Assembly: GCA_010692645.1 (NCBI GenBank)
Contig: JAAHGS010000008.1
Span: forward strand, 69,218-133,217
Direction: 5' to 3'
Length of the DNA stretch: 64,000 nucleotides
Origin: Symploca sp. SIO2E9
GTDB lineage: Bacteria > Cyanobacteriota > Cyanobacteriia > Cyanobacteriales > Coleofasciculaceae
Shown here piece by piece: positions 1 to 10,063 of the stretch. The notes beneath the pieces are model-generated. The model was not told the origin of the DNA, searched no databases, and worked only from the letters and a program-made list of their open reading frames with translations. The translations under genes were made by a program, and so were the position numbers. The first letter of the stretch is position 1, and each line of letters begins with the position of its first letter.

Positions 1-732
1 ATTCAACCTGCTGGTCTTGGTGACTTCGTTTTTGAAGATACCAACAATAATGGTATCCAAGATGCTGGTGAAAACGGTGTCGCTGGAGTACTGGTCAAAC
101 TGCAAAATCCTGATGGTAGTGCAGTTTTAGATGGTGATGGCAACCCCATCACTACCAACACTGCTGCCGATGGCTCTTATTCCTTTACTGGCCTCACTCC
201 AGGGGAATACAAAGTCATGTTTGTTGCTCCTGACGGCTTTGAATTTACTACTGCTAATGTTGGCGGTAATGATAGTATTGATTCCGATGCTGACCCCAGC
301 AATGGCATGACTCAAACTGTCACCCTCAGTAGTGGTGAGTTTAACGATACTTTAGATGCTGGTTTAATTCAACCTGCTGGTCTTGGTGACTTCGTTTTTG
401 AAGATACCAACAATAATGGTATCCAAGATGCTGGTGAAAACGGTGTCGCTGGAGTACTGGTCAAACTGCAAAATCCTGATGGTAGTGCAGTTTTAGATGG
501 TGATGGCAACCCCATCACTACCAACACTGCTGCCGATGGCTCTTATTCCTTTACTGGCCTCACTCCAGGGGAATACAAAGTCATGTTTGTTGCTCCTGAC
601 GGCTTTGAATTTACTACTGCTAATGTTGGCGGTAATGATAGTATTGATTCCGATGCTGACCCCAGCAATGGCATGACTCAAACTGTCACCCTCAGTAGTG
701 GTGAGTTTAACGATACTTTAGATGCTGGTTTA
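1..732 (+). repeat. Perfect 366 bp tandem repeat (two copies in window)
   Basis: Bases 1-366 and 367-732 read identical at every position I compared. Each encodes one 122-residue SdrD B-like module in frame. Identity including silent positions indicates very recent duplication or gene conversion. More copies probably lie upstream, and an assembly could have collapsed them. Confidence 0.95.
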
Positions 733-2616
733 ATTCAACCTAATCCTAGTATCGACATTGAAAAGTTCACCAATGGGGTAGACGCTGACACTCCAGAGGA
801 AGCACCAGAGATTGCCGTAGGTGATACGGTGACGTGGACTTATGAGGTTACCAATACTGGTAATGTATCCTTTGACGCTAGCGAAATAGTAGTTACTGAC
901 GATCAAGAAGGAATAATTACCAACATCATTAACCAAGGTGATGGGGATAATATCCTGGCTTCTGGTGAGACTTGGGTTTATCAAAAGACGGGAATTGCTC
1001 AAAACCTCACAGGTTCAGGAGGCGGAACCGAAACCTTCAATTTCACAGGTAACAGTGGCTTAGATGGTTCAGAAGGGAATATTCGCACCTTTTCTGCTGG
1101 TGATATCTCAGTCAAAACCAGTGCTTTCAGCCGAGATTCGTACGGAGTTTTTGATCAAGCCTTTTTGGGTAGCTTCTCCAGTGGACTAGGAGTGACCGAT
1201 GCCAGTGAAGGCAATGGAGGCAATGGACTCCATCGTGTTGACAATGTCTATCGGGATAACTATGTCTTATTCGAGTTCTCCGAGTCTGTAGTTGTCGATC
1301 GCACATTACTGGCTTCTGTTGGAGCTGACAGTGATATCACCTATTGGGTGGGCACAGTCAATGATCCGTTCAATAACCACAACATTTTGAGTGATAGCTT
1401 CTTAAGCAGTCTTGACTTCTCACAAGACAATAACACTAATAGCTCAAGTGCACGGTGGGCCGATATCAATAACGGTGAAGTGGCTGGTAATGTACTGGTT
1501 ATTGCCGCTGCAACCTCAGAATCACATCCTAATGACAGGTTCAAGATCAAAAAGCTAGAGATTGAGCAGGTAGAAAGCGGTATTTACCAGAATACTGGTA
1601 CTGTTGAGGCTGATGGGGCAACCGATTCTGATCTGAGTCACTATGTTAATCTCGATCTTCAACCGGGCATTGACATTGAAAAGTTCACCAACGGGGTAGA
1701 TGCTGACACTCCAGGGGCAGCTGCAGTTATTGCTGCAGGTGATACAGTGACTTGGACCTATGAGGTTACCAACACTGGTAATGTATCCTTTAACGCTAGT
1801 GACATTTCTGTCACTGACGATATGGAAGGCGCAATTACCCACATTATTGACAAAGGTGATGGGGATAACATCCTGGATGCTGGTGAAACATGGGTTTACC
1901 AAGAGACTGGAATAGCTCAGAACCTCACAGCTCCAACAGGTGAAACTGAAACCTTCCATTTCACGGGTTACAGTGGCTTAGATGGCCCAGATGGGAATAT
2001 TCGCACCTTCTCTGCTGGTGATGTCTCAGTTAAAGCTAGTGCTTTCAGCCGAGATCATTACGGAAATTTTGATGAAGCCTTTTTGGGTAGTTTCTCTAGT
2101 GGATTAGGAGTCACCGATGCTAGTGAAGGCAACGGAGGTAATGGACTACATCGTGTTGATAATGTCTATAACGATAACTATGTCTTATTCGAGTTCTCTG
2201 AGACTGTAGTTGTTGATGAGGCATTCCTAGATTCTGTAGGAGCTGACAGTGACATCACTGTGTGGGTTGGTACAGCCGATGATCCGTTCCACAGTCACAA
2301 CATTTTGAGTGATAGCTTCCTCAATGATCTTGAGTTTATGGAAGACAATAACACCCATAGCTCAAATGCACGGTGGGCGGATATCAATAACGGTGAAGTT
2401 GCTGGTAACATACTTGTTATTGCTGCTGCCACCTCAGAATCACATCCTGATGACAGGTTCAAGATTAGAAAGCTAGAGGTTGAGAAGGTTGAAAGTGGTA
2501 TTTACCAAAATGTAGGTACTGTTAATGCTCTTGGTTTAACTGATTCTGATCTGAGTAGCTACGTTAATCCAGCTAGCGACATTTTCGGGGCAAACTCGAA
2601 CGGTGGTTACGCTTAA
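1..2616 (+). CDS. SdrD B-like / DUF11-like repeat surface protein, 3' part only
   Basis: The reading frame is open from base 1, so the start lies upstream. Order seen: two SdrD B-like (Cna-B type) modules of 122 codons each (motifs LGDFVFEDTNNNGIQD and GLTPGEYKVMF), then two modules of 306 codons starting near nt 748 and 1666. Each long module begins like a DUF11/DUF7507 domain (GDTVTWTYEVTNTGNV ... ETWVYQ). An unrelated domain of about 190 residues then interrupts it (nt about 1015-1581 and 1933-2499) before it resumes with IYQNTGTV. The inserted domain resembles those in PEP-CTERM-type exported proteins (VLFEFSE, GNVLVIAAATSESHP). Family knowledge suggests a secreted or cell-surface adhesive protein. 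The end shows no LPXTG, PEP-CTERM or membrane anchor. A hairpin terminator follows. Family call is firm, function is inferred. Confidence 0.85.
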   Translation: MQPAGLGDFVFEDTNNNGIQDAGENGVAGVLVKLQNPDGSAVLDGDGNPITTNTAADGSYSFTGLTPGEYKVMFVAPDGFEFTTANVGGNDSIDSDADPSNGMTQTVTLSSGEFNDTLDAGLIQPAGLGDFVFEDTNNNGIQDAGENGVAGVLVKLQNPDGSAVLDGDGNPITTNTAADGSYSFTGLTPGEYKVMFVAPDGFEFTTANVGGNDSIDSDADPSNGMTQTVTLSSGEFNDTLDAGLIQPNPSIDIEKFTNGVDADTPEEAPEIAVGDTVTWTYEVTNTGNVSFDASEIVVTDDQEGIITNIINQGDGDNILASGETWVYQKTGIAQNLTGSGGGTETFNFTGNSGLDGSEGNIRTFSAGDISVKTSAFSRDSYGVFDQAFLGSFSSGLGVTDASEGNGGNGLHRVDNVYRDNYVLFEFSESVVVDRTLLASVGADSDITYWVGTVNDPFNNHNILSDSFLSSLDFSQDNNTNSSSARWADINNGEVAGNVLVIAAATSESHPNDRFKIKKLEIEQVESGIYQNTGTVEADGATDSDLSHYVNLDLQPGIDIEKFTNGVDADTPGAAAVIAAGDTVTWTYEVTNTGNVSFNASDISVTDDMEGAITHIIDKGDGDNILDAGETWVYQETGIAQNLTAPTGETETFHFTGYSGLDGPDGNIRTFSAGDVSVKASAFSRDHYGNFDEAFLGSFSSGLGVTDASEGNGGNGLHRVDNVYNDNYVLFEFSETVVVDEAFLDSVGADSDITVWVGTADDPFHSHNILSDSFLNDLEFMEDNNTHSSNARWADINNGEVAGNILVIAAATSESHPDDRFKIRKLEVEKVESGIYQNVGTVNALGLTDSDLSSYVNPASDIFGANSNGGYA

Positions 2617-2710
2617 ACGGAAGCTTTGGAATCTGACCGATTGGACTAGTTTGCTATATCATTAACAACTGATTTAGACAAACTATTGTGAGTGACTAAT
2701 TGCATATGAA

Positions 2711-2756
2711 ATCAGGTAGTCATTGTAATCTTTTATAGTGACTGCCTGATTTTTTT
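2711..2756 (+). terminator. Rho-independent terminator of the SdrD-like gene
   Basis: A 12 bp stem with one G-T wobble (ATCAGGTAGTCA and TGACTGCCTGAT, 16 nt loop) is followed directly by seven T. It lies 95 bp after the stop codon and between convergent genes. The opposite strand lacks a good U tract. Confidence 0.88.
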
Positions 2757-2860
2757 GGCAGCGATCAAGGCGATTGCAGGCTCGTGAACTCCCGACTCGG
2801 CATTAAATTAGTTCCCACTTCTGGCTCTTTTGATGCTCAACACCCTAACCTATCTTTGCT

Positions 2861-3844
2861 CTAGAGTTCAGATTCGAGAGTCATTTCCATAGATAATTTT
2901 GTTCCCATCACTGTTTCTTCATTAGAGCCAGCCTGTTTAACCTGCACCTGGGTATTGGAAGTCATCGAAAAATTAGAACTAATCGGCATCAGTTGTTTCA
3001 GCGGCATCTTGACATTTCCTTGACCCTGAGCATCATAGGAATTTAAGGTTAAAATAGCTCCAGCAGGCATGCCCGGCGGTTTCAACTCTTGTGAGTCTGC
3101 TTGTTGTTGTATACTTACCTCAAGGATGGCAACATCATCTTCTAGACTCACCAATTCATAGTTAGCTGTTTGGGTGAGATTCATGCTGTTGAGATTGAGC
3201 AAGTTAGAAACTTGCCACTTAGCTCCGATCCCGACTGCTGCTTCTGGAAGTGGATAAGACAACTGCTCTAGGGAATTCGATAGTTGCTTGATCATTGGTT
3301 TGATTCTTTCGTCAATTCCCTCAGGTATGACAAAGTTACCCTGTTTAGTGCGCCCTCGGTTATCCGCGACAAAAGAGCCACCAAGACCAATTATCTGTTT
3401 AATTTGCTCTTTCATCGTCTTACTAACTTCTGGTGGAACAGTGGCATCAACTACCACATCTGCGTCAGTGCAAGAGGACTGATAGTGAATATCTCCATTG
3501 GCATCTACCTTGGTAACAATCGTTTCCATCGTCATTACGGTTGTCGGTAAGTTGACCCCTGACATGGGGTTGCCTGCCAAAGACATTGCCATGTTCATAT
3601 TCATGGTCATGATGGTAGTCTGTTTGAGATTAACCTGAGGTTGAAAACGCAATTCTTGTCTAGGTTCAGTTCCAGGATCAAGCAGCTCCACTTCTTCCTC
3701 GACAGTAGCTACAGGCTGTAGGGAATCGTTAGTAAGCTGCGCAATTACGGATGGCGTTTGAGTCGTAATTTCTGCTGGTGCAGGTTTGAGTGTGCCTATT
3801 GCTAGAAGGAGGCAAGCAGAGCCAGTAAATAGTGTTTTTTTCAT
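2861..3844 (-). CDS. Exported DUF6263-like protein
   Basis: The chosen start gives MKKTLFTGSACLLLAIG..., a clean signal peptide ending near APA-E, so the protein is probably periplasmic. An in-frame ATG 17 codons upstream (3895) sits 14 nt after an AGGAGG, but would put extra residues before the signal peptide. The mature part, about 300 residues, is beta-rich with a Met/Thr-rich stretch (TIMTMNMNMAMS) and no catalytic motif I can recognise. Its general form fits the DUF6263 family, exported proteins of unknown role. It faces the SdrD-like gene and follows the tamB gene in the same direction. The function is unknown. Confidence 0.7.
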   Translation of the reverse strand: MKKTLFTGSACLLLAIGTLKPAPAEITTQTPSVIAQLTNDSLQPVATVEEEVELLDPGTEPRQELRFQPQVNLKQTTIMTMNMNMAMSLAGNPMSGVNLPTTVMTMETIVTKVDANGDIHYQSSCTDADVVVDATVPPEVSKTMKEQIKQIIGLGGSFVADNRGRTKQGNFVIPEGIDERIKPMIKQLSNSLEQLSYPLPEAAVGIGAKWQVSNLLNLNSMNLTQTANYELVSLEDDVAILEVSIQQQADSQELKPPGMPAGAILTLNSYDAQGQGNVKMPLKQLMPISSNFSMTSNTQVQVKQAGSNEETVMGTKLSMEMTLESEL

Positions 3845-4007
3845 GGTAAATAGTATTTTTAGGAAAGCATTTGTCAAGACTATCACCGTCCCCATGGTGG
3901 CATATTCATCCTCCTAATCGCACCTTGCTTTTAATGAGAAGTCATAAGTAGTCGGACATAAATAAAAGCAACTGTGTAAACAATTATGAAATCGCCCGGA
4001 ATTCCCT

Positions 4008-4042
4008 TACACCCTACACCCCACACCCCACACCCTGCCTCA
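4008..4042 (+). repeat. Short heptamer repeat (ACACCCC-type)
   Basis: Three to four copies of a 7 bp unit (ACACCCT/ACACCCC) lie in the 205 bp gap between tamB and the exported DUF6263-like gene. Such short tandem heptamer repeats are common in cyanobacterial intergenic DNA. Nothing else was seen in this gap. Confidence 0.75.
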
Positions 4043-4100
4043 ACCAGCAAACTTTATTTTTTCCAGGTACTTAAAACTTGCCTCCTGCCCTCTGCCTTGA

Positions 4101-7100
4101 TCAAAACCGTTTTTCATACTCCAAAACAATTCTGCTATCATCCTCTAAGTTGGTGCTGCCCCGTAGGAGTAGATCTTCATTAACTCGGTAGCGTAGATTG
4201 TATCGGAAAGGTCTAGGACTAGTTAATTCCTTGGAGACAGAAACAGAGAAACTACGAGTAACATCAAGCCCTGCCTCAGCACTTAATCCTAGACTAGAAT
4301 TGCGCTCATCGTCGTCACTAATTGTTGTTGGGTAAAGACGAAACTCACTCAAGCCCAAAGCTTCGCCAATGAAATATCCTACATTACTCAGCAGCGCTGA
4401 ACCAGCCAAGTTTGCCAAACCGAGTGTAGTTTCTCCCCTCCCTAAAGTTTCCACAAAACCGCCGCCTAAAAGGGCAGCTATTTCTGTTTCGCTGCGGGCA
4501 GGAGTGCTAGTAAGTTTGAGGGCTTCAGTTGAGTCCCCAGCTAAGGATTCGACAAGTTCACTTGCTTTACCTTTAACATTGGCTTGAACGCGAACAGTTT
4601 GTACAGTGTCAAAACTAGTTGGTTCTAAATCGCTAATCTCAGCTGAAAAGTCAGAGGGAGTCTGGTTACGTCTTGTTTCTGTCACTGACGCTAGTAACCG
4701 CACATCTAATTGAGGATCTAGTCCTTGATTAGGGAAAAATTGGGCAGTGTTTTCGTAGCGTCTATCTAAACGTAACTGAGTAGTAAATAGGTTGACTCTG
4801 CCCCGTTTCAAGTCAATTCTCCCGCGAGGTTTAATTTGATTAGGCTCCATGGAACCATCGAGGGTTAGTCTGCCACTGGCAAGGAAATTAAACAATGGGG
4901 CATATCTAATTTCAATATCATCAAGCAGATTTAGGTTTAAATTATTGAACTCTACGGGCTTGATACTCTCAGCTGCATTCCCATTTTCAGATTCACCCCT
5001 GCTAGGTTGCTGTTGACTTATTCCAGCAGCAGCACCTGCCAGTGATACTCGACCATCAAATAAATCTACATTACCACTAATTATCGGGGCGACAGCAGTT
5101 CCTTGTACCTTTACTTTGCCTTTGACACTACCTTTGTAAAGTCCTTTTAAATTCAGTGCCAGCTGACCAATATTCACATTCAGGGGATTTTCTTGGCGTG
5201 CAGCTTTGAATATGGGGATAGTTCCTTTTGCCTTGACGATACCATCACTAAATTTACCTTCTAATTTTTTGACGTTGATACTATCAAGGTTGAACAGAAC
5301 TTCTCCATTGACATTTTCTAATGGTTCTCCCTGAAGTACAGAGGCTTCAATTGTGGCATTTTCTATTGCAGCGCTTCCTTGAGCAACAATGTTTGTCGGT
5401 AGATTTGTCTCTTGGTCGAAGATTCCTTTAATATCAAGGTCTACTTTACCTGTTCCCTCTTTCCAACTAATTTGATTCCTACTGAGTACATTTAATAAAG
5501 CAAGTCCCTCATTTTCAACATTAATTTTAAGATTTAGTTGGTCATTATCAGGTTTTACGGTTGCCACAGGTATCTTGTAGGGAATGCTACCTGAAAGTTT
5601 CAGGGGATCTGAATCTTCATCGAGGAAACTTTCGGCAGAGAAATCTAGGCGAGCATTAGTATAGTTAAAACTGCCTTGGGCTGTCTTAATCGGCGTTTGG
5701 TTGAGAGTAGCATCACTAATGCTAATCTCACCTCTAGCTTGGGGATTGTTAATGCTGCCGGAAATGGTTGCGGAGGCATTAACCCAGCCACCAAAGACAA
5801 TTGCTGGCGGTAAGTCAACAAATTCTTTGACAAATCTTTGAACATTAATAACGGGTATCTTATCTATTTTGAGTCTGCCCGATTGCTCTTCCCCTCCAAT
5901 GGTACCTGCAAAGGTAGCTCGACTTTCTCCAGATTCAAAACGTAGTGGTCTTAGGGTGAGGACACTTTCTTGCAACTCGCCTTCAGCAGTCACTTTCTTG
6001 GCACTATAGGAACCCCATTGCCAGTCTTCTCCCTCTAAATTAAAGTTAGCACTAATGGCAGTATCTGGCGTACTTTCAACAGTTACTTCACCACTAAATT
6101 TACCTTTGGCATCAGCGAGATTTGGAAAGGGAGAAGCTGCCTGACGCTGTTGCTGCTGTTGTTCTAAAAGTACCTCGATTTCTGAAAAACGCTGTAGCTG
6201 ATTTTGCAGCGATGCTTGGGGCATTCCTACTGGTTCTACATTGAGGTCAACATTGGTAGCGAATTTGGGAAATAGAGAACCCCTTACCATGTCATTAAGG
6301 TCGAATATTTGTAAGGCAGTGAGGATGTCTTGAAGTTCTCCCTTGCCCTGGGAACTATTTTCATCTTTAGGAACATTGAGTGTAGCTTGGAACTCTGGTC
6401 CAGTAGCGGTGGGAGTTAGGGTAGCAGAAAATTGATATTGATGCTCACCTTTTTGGAAGTTACCGTCTTCGAGCATGAATGTCCCATCAGTATATTGGAT
6501 CGAACCAGTAAACTGGTCTTGTTTTCCTTCACCTCTGAGGGAACCAAAAATAGGATTAGCGATCGCTACTTTACCAGAAATGCTCAAGGGAGCCAGTTCA
6601 ATTTCCAAGTCATTGGAGGAGAGACTTCCCTCAAGCCTTTGGGAAGCTAATTCAGCTGGTAGGGGAGCAAAGTCTTTGATCATGCCAATTGGGAAGTTCT
6701 CAGCATTAACTATTAGCTTTTCCCCTTGCCGAGAACCCTCAGCTTTTGCTGGCTGTTGTTCGGCTTGCTCAGAGTCCTTAGGCTCTTGTAGTTCAATCAA
6801 AAACGAATCTGGTTGGTAGTCTGGTGCTAGTGCTAGTTCAATTTTGTCATTGTTACCTGATAGTTTTAAGGAAACTCCCTCCTCTGGAACTGCACTCACA
6901 CCACCTGTTAGTAGAGAGTCAAATTCTATCTTAGCGACGCTAAAGTTTTGCAGAGCTAGAGTACCTTTAACCTGAGGGGCTTTAATTGTACCAGCAAGAC
7001 GACCATTAAAATTAGCTCTGCCAGCGATATCTACATTACTTGCTGCACTAGGAAGAGGAAGAGGCAGTTTCTCTAAATCAAAATTATTTGCCTCAACATC

Positions 7101-9662
7101 AAGCTCAAAATTGCTAATTGCTTCTGTCAAATTCTGCTCTTCTAAAGCAGCCAAATTAACACCAATAAAGCCACTAGCTAATAATCCTTGAGCCTTTGCC
7201 TGTTGAATTGCTATACTTTCACCATTCCATGTAAACGAGGCATCAAGTTGGCGATCAAGTAGGTAAATACCTTCACTAAAATTAAGTTTACCCGTCGCAC
7301 GCAATGATTTACCCAGAGCAACTGGTTGCAAATTTTTGAGTTTGCCAGCAACCTCAATAGCACCATTTAAACTACCTTGTAACTGTTGAGAAAAACTTCC
7401 TAAATCAATACCAATTGGTTTAATAACTGCCTGTAAATTACCATCATTCAAGTTCACACTATTGGCTTCGACAATACCGCTTGGTATCTTTAATTTGCCG
7501 CTACCATTAGCATTAATCATCTCTAGGGGCGCACGCTCTTGCCATCCCACTAGACTTCCTGACAAATTAAATATACCCTCCAAAGCACCGGAAAATTCTG
7601 GAGGCAGTTGTGGTACTAACTTCCCTAACTTGAGTTCTTCTGCCTGTACATTTGCCCGCCAACTACCTTCTTCTATTACCAGATTTGAGGCTTTGACAGT
7701 GCCATCTGCCAACTGAAGATTACCACTACCACTACCAGTAATGCCCTTAAGTGACAATTGCTCAAGATTTACTGCTAATTGAAATTGACCATTGAGAGGT
7801 ACTTGCAACTGAGGCGGTACCTCCATTAAACGTCCTAGCTGCAATCCATCTGCCTGCACTAGTGCAGAAGCACGACCATTATTTAACTCTACATTAGTAG
7901 CAGTAACAAGACCACCAGCAAGATTCATATTGCCAGCACCTTTAGCATAAATCAATTCTGGTGCGAAGGAATCGAGACTCCCTGAAACATTAAATAAACC
8001 ATTGAAACGCCCTTGCAATTGTTGGGGTAGAGAAGTTTCACTAAAATCTTTAATTAATTGCGCTACAGAAACATTTGTAGCTCTTACTAATCCTTGCCAA
8101 CGACCATCTTCAACTACAATATTTTCAGCCTTGACTAAACCATCTGCCAGCTTGAGACTAGCAGAAGCATTAGCGCGGAGGCTCTTCAGATTATCAAGGT
8201 CGGTAGAAATACTTGTACTGCCGGAAACTAAACCTACAGTAACTGGTAATTTAAGATTATAGCTGTTAGCGATCGCCTCTGCTGGTACATCAGTTGCCTG
8301 AAGGTCAAATAATGCCTTTCCATTCTGACCTAGTTTTACCTTACCTTGCCCTGTGACAATACCACCAACTTTAGGTTTTGCCCGCAAGTTATTAACTGCC
8401 AAGATTAGGGTAGAAGAGGCAAGGCTAAAGTCAGCATTAATCTGATTAAAACTAACTTTATCAATTTGAGCTGGTTTAGTATTAGCTACTTGACCAATAA
8501 CTGTGGGATTATCGAGAGGTCCGTTTACTTTCAAAGTAGCTTGCACCTCTGCTGAAGCTTCTACAGGTAGCTTGTTGAAATCAAAAGTCTGCAAAACCTG
8601 CTTGAGTGTCACAGGTTTAGTTTGCGCCGACAAATTGAAACCAGACTGCAAATCAACTATGCCTTGAGCTTGAGCAGGAACTTGACCAAAAATAGTGGTA
8701 ACATTTTCTAATTGAACTTGTGTCCCTTGCAAGCGTAACTGCCCCCTAGTTTTGGTAAAAGGCTTAGGCAACTGTGGCACTCGCGCCGCTACATCTTTGA
8801 GTTTTAAGTCTCCTAACAACTGCGGCAATTGCTCTGGTTCAATTGACACTTCTAGATTACCGCCTACTTGACCGCCTTGAAGTTTTATGGGAGCCTGGAC
8901 TAAGTGGGCAACTTCCGCTACATTCAAGTCGCTCACTGAAATTGCTAAATTTGTCTGTGCTGGATTAAGGCGACTTTCTCCTTGTAGCTTGAGATTTCCC
9001 CCACTAGCTAAGTTTGCCAAGAAATCGTAACGAAACAGCTGGTTATTGTATAAAAGACGAACCTTACCAGAAGGCACAGCACTCTCTACTGGTGCCAGCA
9101 GATTTCCTTGTGTTCCCCTTGCCACCAATGAAACCTTAGCATCACTAACCCGTAATACTTGTAAATCTACCTTAAGCCAGCTCTCCGGTTGAGGCTCAAT
9201 TTTAGTGGAAATCCAACCTCCCTTATCATCCTGTTCAATATAAGCATTAGGTTTAACCAGAGTGACATCTAATTCTAGAGTGCGGTTAAATAAGAGCTTG
9301 ATGGGATTATAGGTTACATTCAAAGCCTCTATAGAAGCCCTATCAGGATCAGTGGGGGTTGGTGGCAATGCCGAAGAACCAAAGCGTATACTATTAAGGG
9401 AAAAGCCTTCTACTTGTCCCAGCTGCAAATCTCGATTTAAGATATTTTCTACATTTTGCTCTACCATGGGAGCAAGCTTGCGGTTAATAAAAATCCACAC
9501 CCCAGTTAACCCTGCCCCCGCACCAGAGAGCAAAAATACCCCTAGCCATAGCCATAAGCGCCGTTGCCATTTACGCCGTGGAGTTTTGAGGGAACCAGAT
9601 TCTGACTGATTACTTGCATTTTGCTCTGGTTCTTGATCTGAATTGCGGGCATTTCTGATCAT
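4101..9662 (-). CDS. tamB: Translocation/assembly module TamB-like protein
   Basis: This 1,853-residue protein has a charged N-terminus, one membrane helix at about residues 35-58, then more than 1,300 residues of repetitive beta-strand sequence (recurring GxLxLxxG and LNNGRASALVQADGL-like units) and a C-terminal TamB/DUF490 domain (about residues 1450-1853, including ALLGGGFVETLGRG and LGLSEFRLYPTTI). Family knowledge: such proteins form a long hydrophobic groove spanning the periplasm and help move lipids or outer-membrane proteins; the chloroplast relative is TIC236. Length and layout match cyanobacterial members. No BamA/TamA partner lies nearby. The gene is complete and ends close to a heptamer repeat. 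Confidence 0.92.
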   Translation of the reverse strand: MIRNARNSDQEPEQNASNQSESGSLKTPRRKWQRRLWLWLGVFLLSGAGAGLTGVWIFINRKLAPMVEQNVENILNRDLQLGQVEGFSLNSIRFGSSALPPTPTDPDRASIEALNVTYNPIKLLFNRTLELDVTLVKPNAYIEQDDKGGWISTKIEPQPESWLKVDLQVLRVSDAKVSLVARGTQGNLLAPVESAVPSGKVRLLYNNQLFRYDFLANLASGGNLKLQGESRLNPAQTNLAISVSDLNVAEVAHLVQAPIKLQGGQVGGNLEVSIEPEQLPQLLGDLKLKDVAARVPQLPKPFTKTRGQLRLQGTQVQLENVTTIFGQVPAQAQGIVDLQSGFNLSAQTKPVTLKQVLQTFDFNKLPVEASAEVQATLKVNGPLDNPTVIGQVANTKPAQIDKVSFNQINADFSLASSTLILAVNNLRAKPKVGGIVTGQGKVKLGQNGKALFDLQATDVPAEAIANSYNLKLPVTVGLVSGSTSISTDLDNLKSLRANASASLKLADGLVKAENIVVEDGRWQGLVRATNVSVAQLIKDFSETSLPQQLQGRFNGLFNVSGSLDSFAPELIYAKGAGNMNLAGGLVTATNVELNNGRASALVQADGLQLGRLMEVPPQLQVPLNGQFQLAVNLEQLSLKGITGSGSGNLQLADGTVKASNLVIEEGSWRANVQAEELKLGKLVPQLPPEFSGALEGIFNLSGSLVGWQERAPLEMINANGSGKLKIPSGIVEANSVNLNDGNLQAVIKPIGIDLGSFSQQLQGSLNGAIEVAGKLKNLQPVALGKSLRATGKLNFSEGIYLLDRQLDASFTWNGESIAIQQAKAQGLLASGFIGVNLAALEEQNLTEAISNFELDVEANNFDLEKLPLPLPSAASNVDIAGRANFNGRLAGTIKAPQVKGTLALQNFSVAKIEFDSLLTGGVSAVPEEGVSLKLSGNNDKIELALAPDYQPDSFLIELQEPKDSEQAEQQPAKAEGSRQGEKLIVNAENFPIGMIKDFAPLPAELASQRLEGSLSSNDLEIELAPLSISGKVAIANPIFGSLRGEGKQDQFTGSIQYTDGTFMLEDGNFQKGEHQYQFSATLTPTATGPEFQATLNVPKDENSSQGKGELQDILTALQIFDLNDMVRGSLFPKFATNVDLNVEPVGMPQASLQNQLQRFSEIEVLLEQQQQQRQAASPFPNLADAKGKFSGEVTVESTPDTAISANFNLEGEDWQWGSYSAKKVTAEGELQESVLTLRPLRFESGESRATFAGTIGGEEQSGRLKIDKIPVINVQRFVKEFVDLPPAIVFGGWVNASATISGSINNPQARGEISISDATLNQTPIKTAQGSFNYTNARLDFSAESFLDEDSDPLKLSGSIPYKIPVATVKPDNDQLNLKINVENEGLALLNVLSRNQISWKEGTGKVDLDIKGIFDQETNLPTNIVAQGSAAIENATIEASVLQGEPLENVNGEVLFNLDSINVKKLEGKFSDGIVKAKGTIPIFKAARQENPLNVNIGQLALNLKGLYKGSVKGKVKVQGTAVAPIISGNVDLFDGRVSLAGAAAGISQQQPSRGESENGNAAESIKPVEFNNLNLNLLDDIEIRYAPLFNFLASGRLTLDGSMEPNQIKPRGRIDLKRGRVNLFTTQLRLDRRYENTAQFFPNQGLDPQLDVRLLASVTETRRNQTPSDFSAEISDLEPTSFDTVQTVRVQANVKGKASELVESLAGDSTEALKLTSTPARSETEIAALLGGGFVETLGRGETTLGLANLAGSALLSNVGYFIGEALGLSEFRLYPTTISDDDERNSSLGLSAEAGLDVTRSFSVSVSKELTSPRPFRYNLRYRVNEDLLLRGSTNLEDDSRIVLEYEKRF

Positions 9663-9856
9663 TATTTAGTCAATCCTGATGCTATGGGCAGATTTGCTCA
9701 AAGTTGCGGCGATGCTAGTTGTTGCGGTTGAGATCGACTTGAGAATAGTTTATTTCCTAAACAGATGTTATATCTTTTATTCGCATTATTGCATTGTCCT
9801 CAGGATAGAAAAAGGGTTCCCTAAGGAGTTATAGGAGTGCCTTGCTGCGCGCGCGA

Positions 9857-9956
9857 GGAGACGCTCCAGACGCTCCAGACGCGGAGATACGGAGACAGGT
9901 CGATACGGAGAATTGAAATCCGACGCCAATTTTCACCTCACCCGGAGTTACTCCCC
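9857..9956 (-). mobile_element. Degenerate copy of the GGGGTGA-ended MITE, within a 400 bp gene-free gap
   Basis: Read on the minus strand it matches the elements at 37123-37210 and 45326-45424: a GGGTGAG-like end, a GAAAATTGG/GAATTC-like core, then repeats of the 9-mer GGAGCGTCT. The other end has diverged into C+G-rich sequence. The rest of the gap 9663-10063, between tamB and the lipoprotein gene, shows no gene I can support. Confidence 0.6.
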
Positions 9957-10063
9957 CCGATGCAGGGATTTATTTATCAAGAGGTATAACGAAGTAGGCA
10001 GGGGTTTGAAGCTATAACTTAATCCCTGTTGCAACGGTAGCTGACTCTACCCATGTCTTCAGC

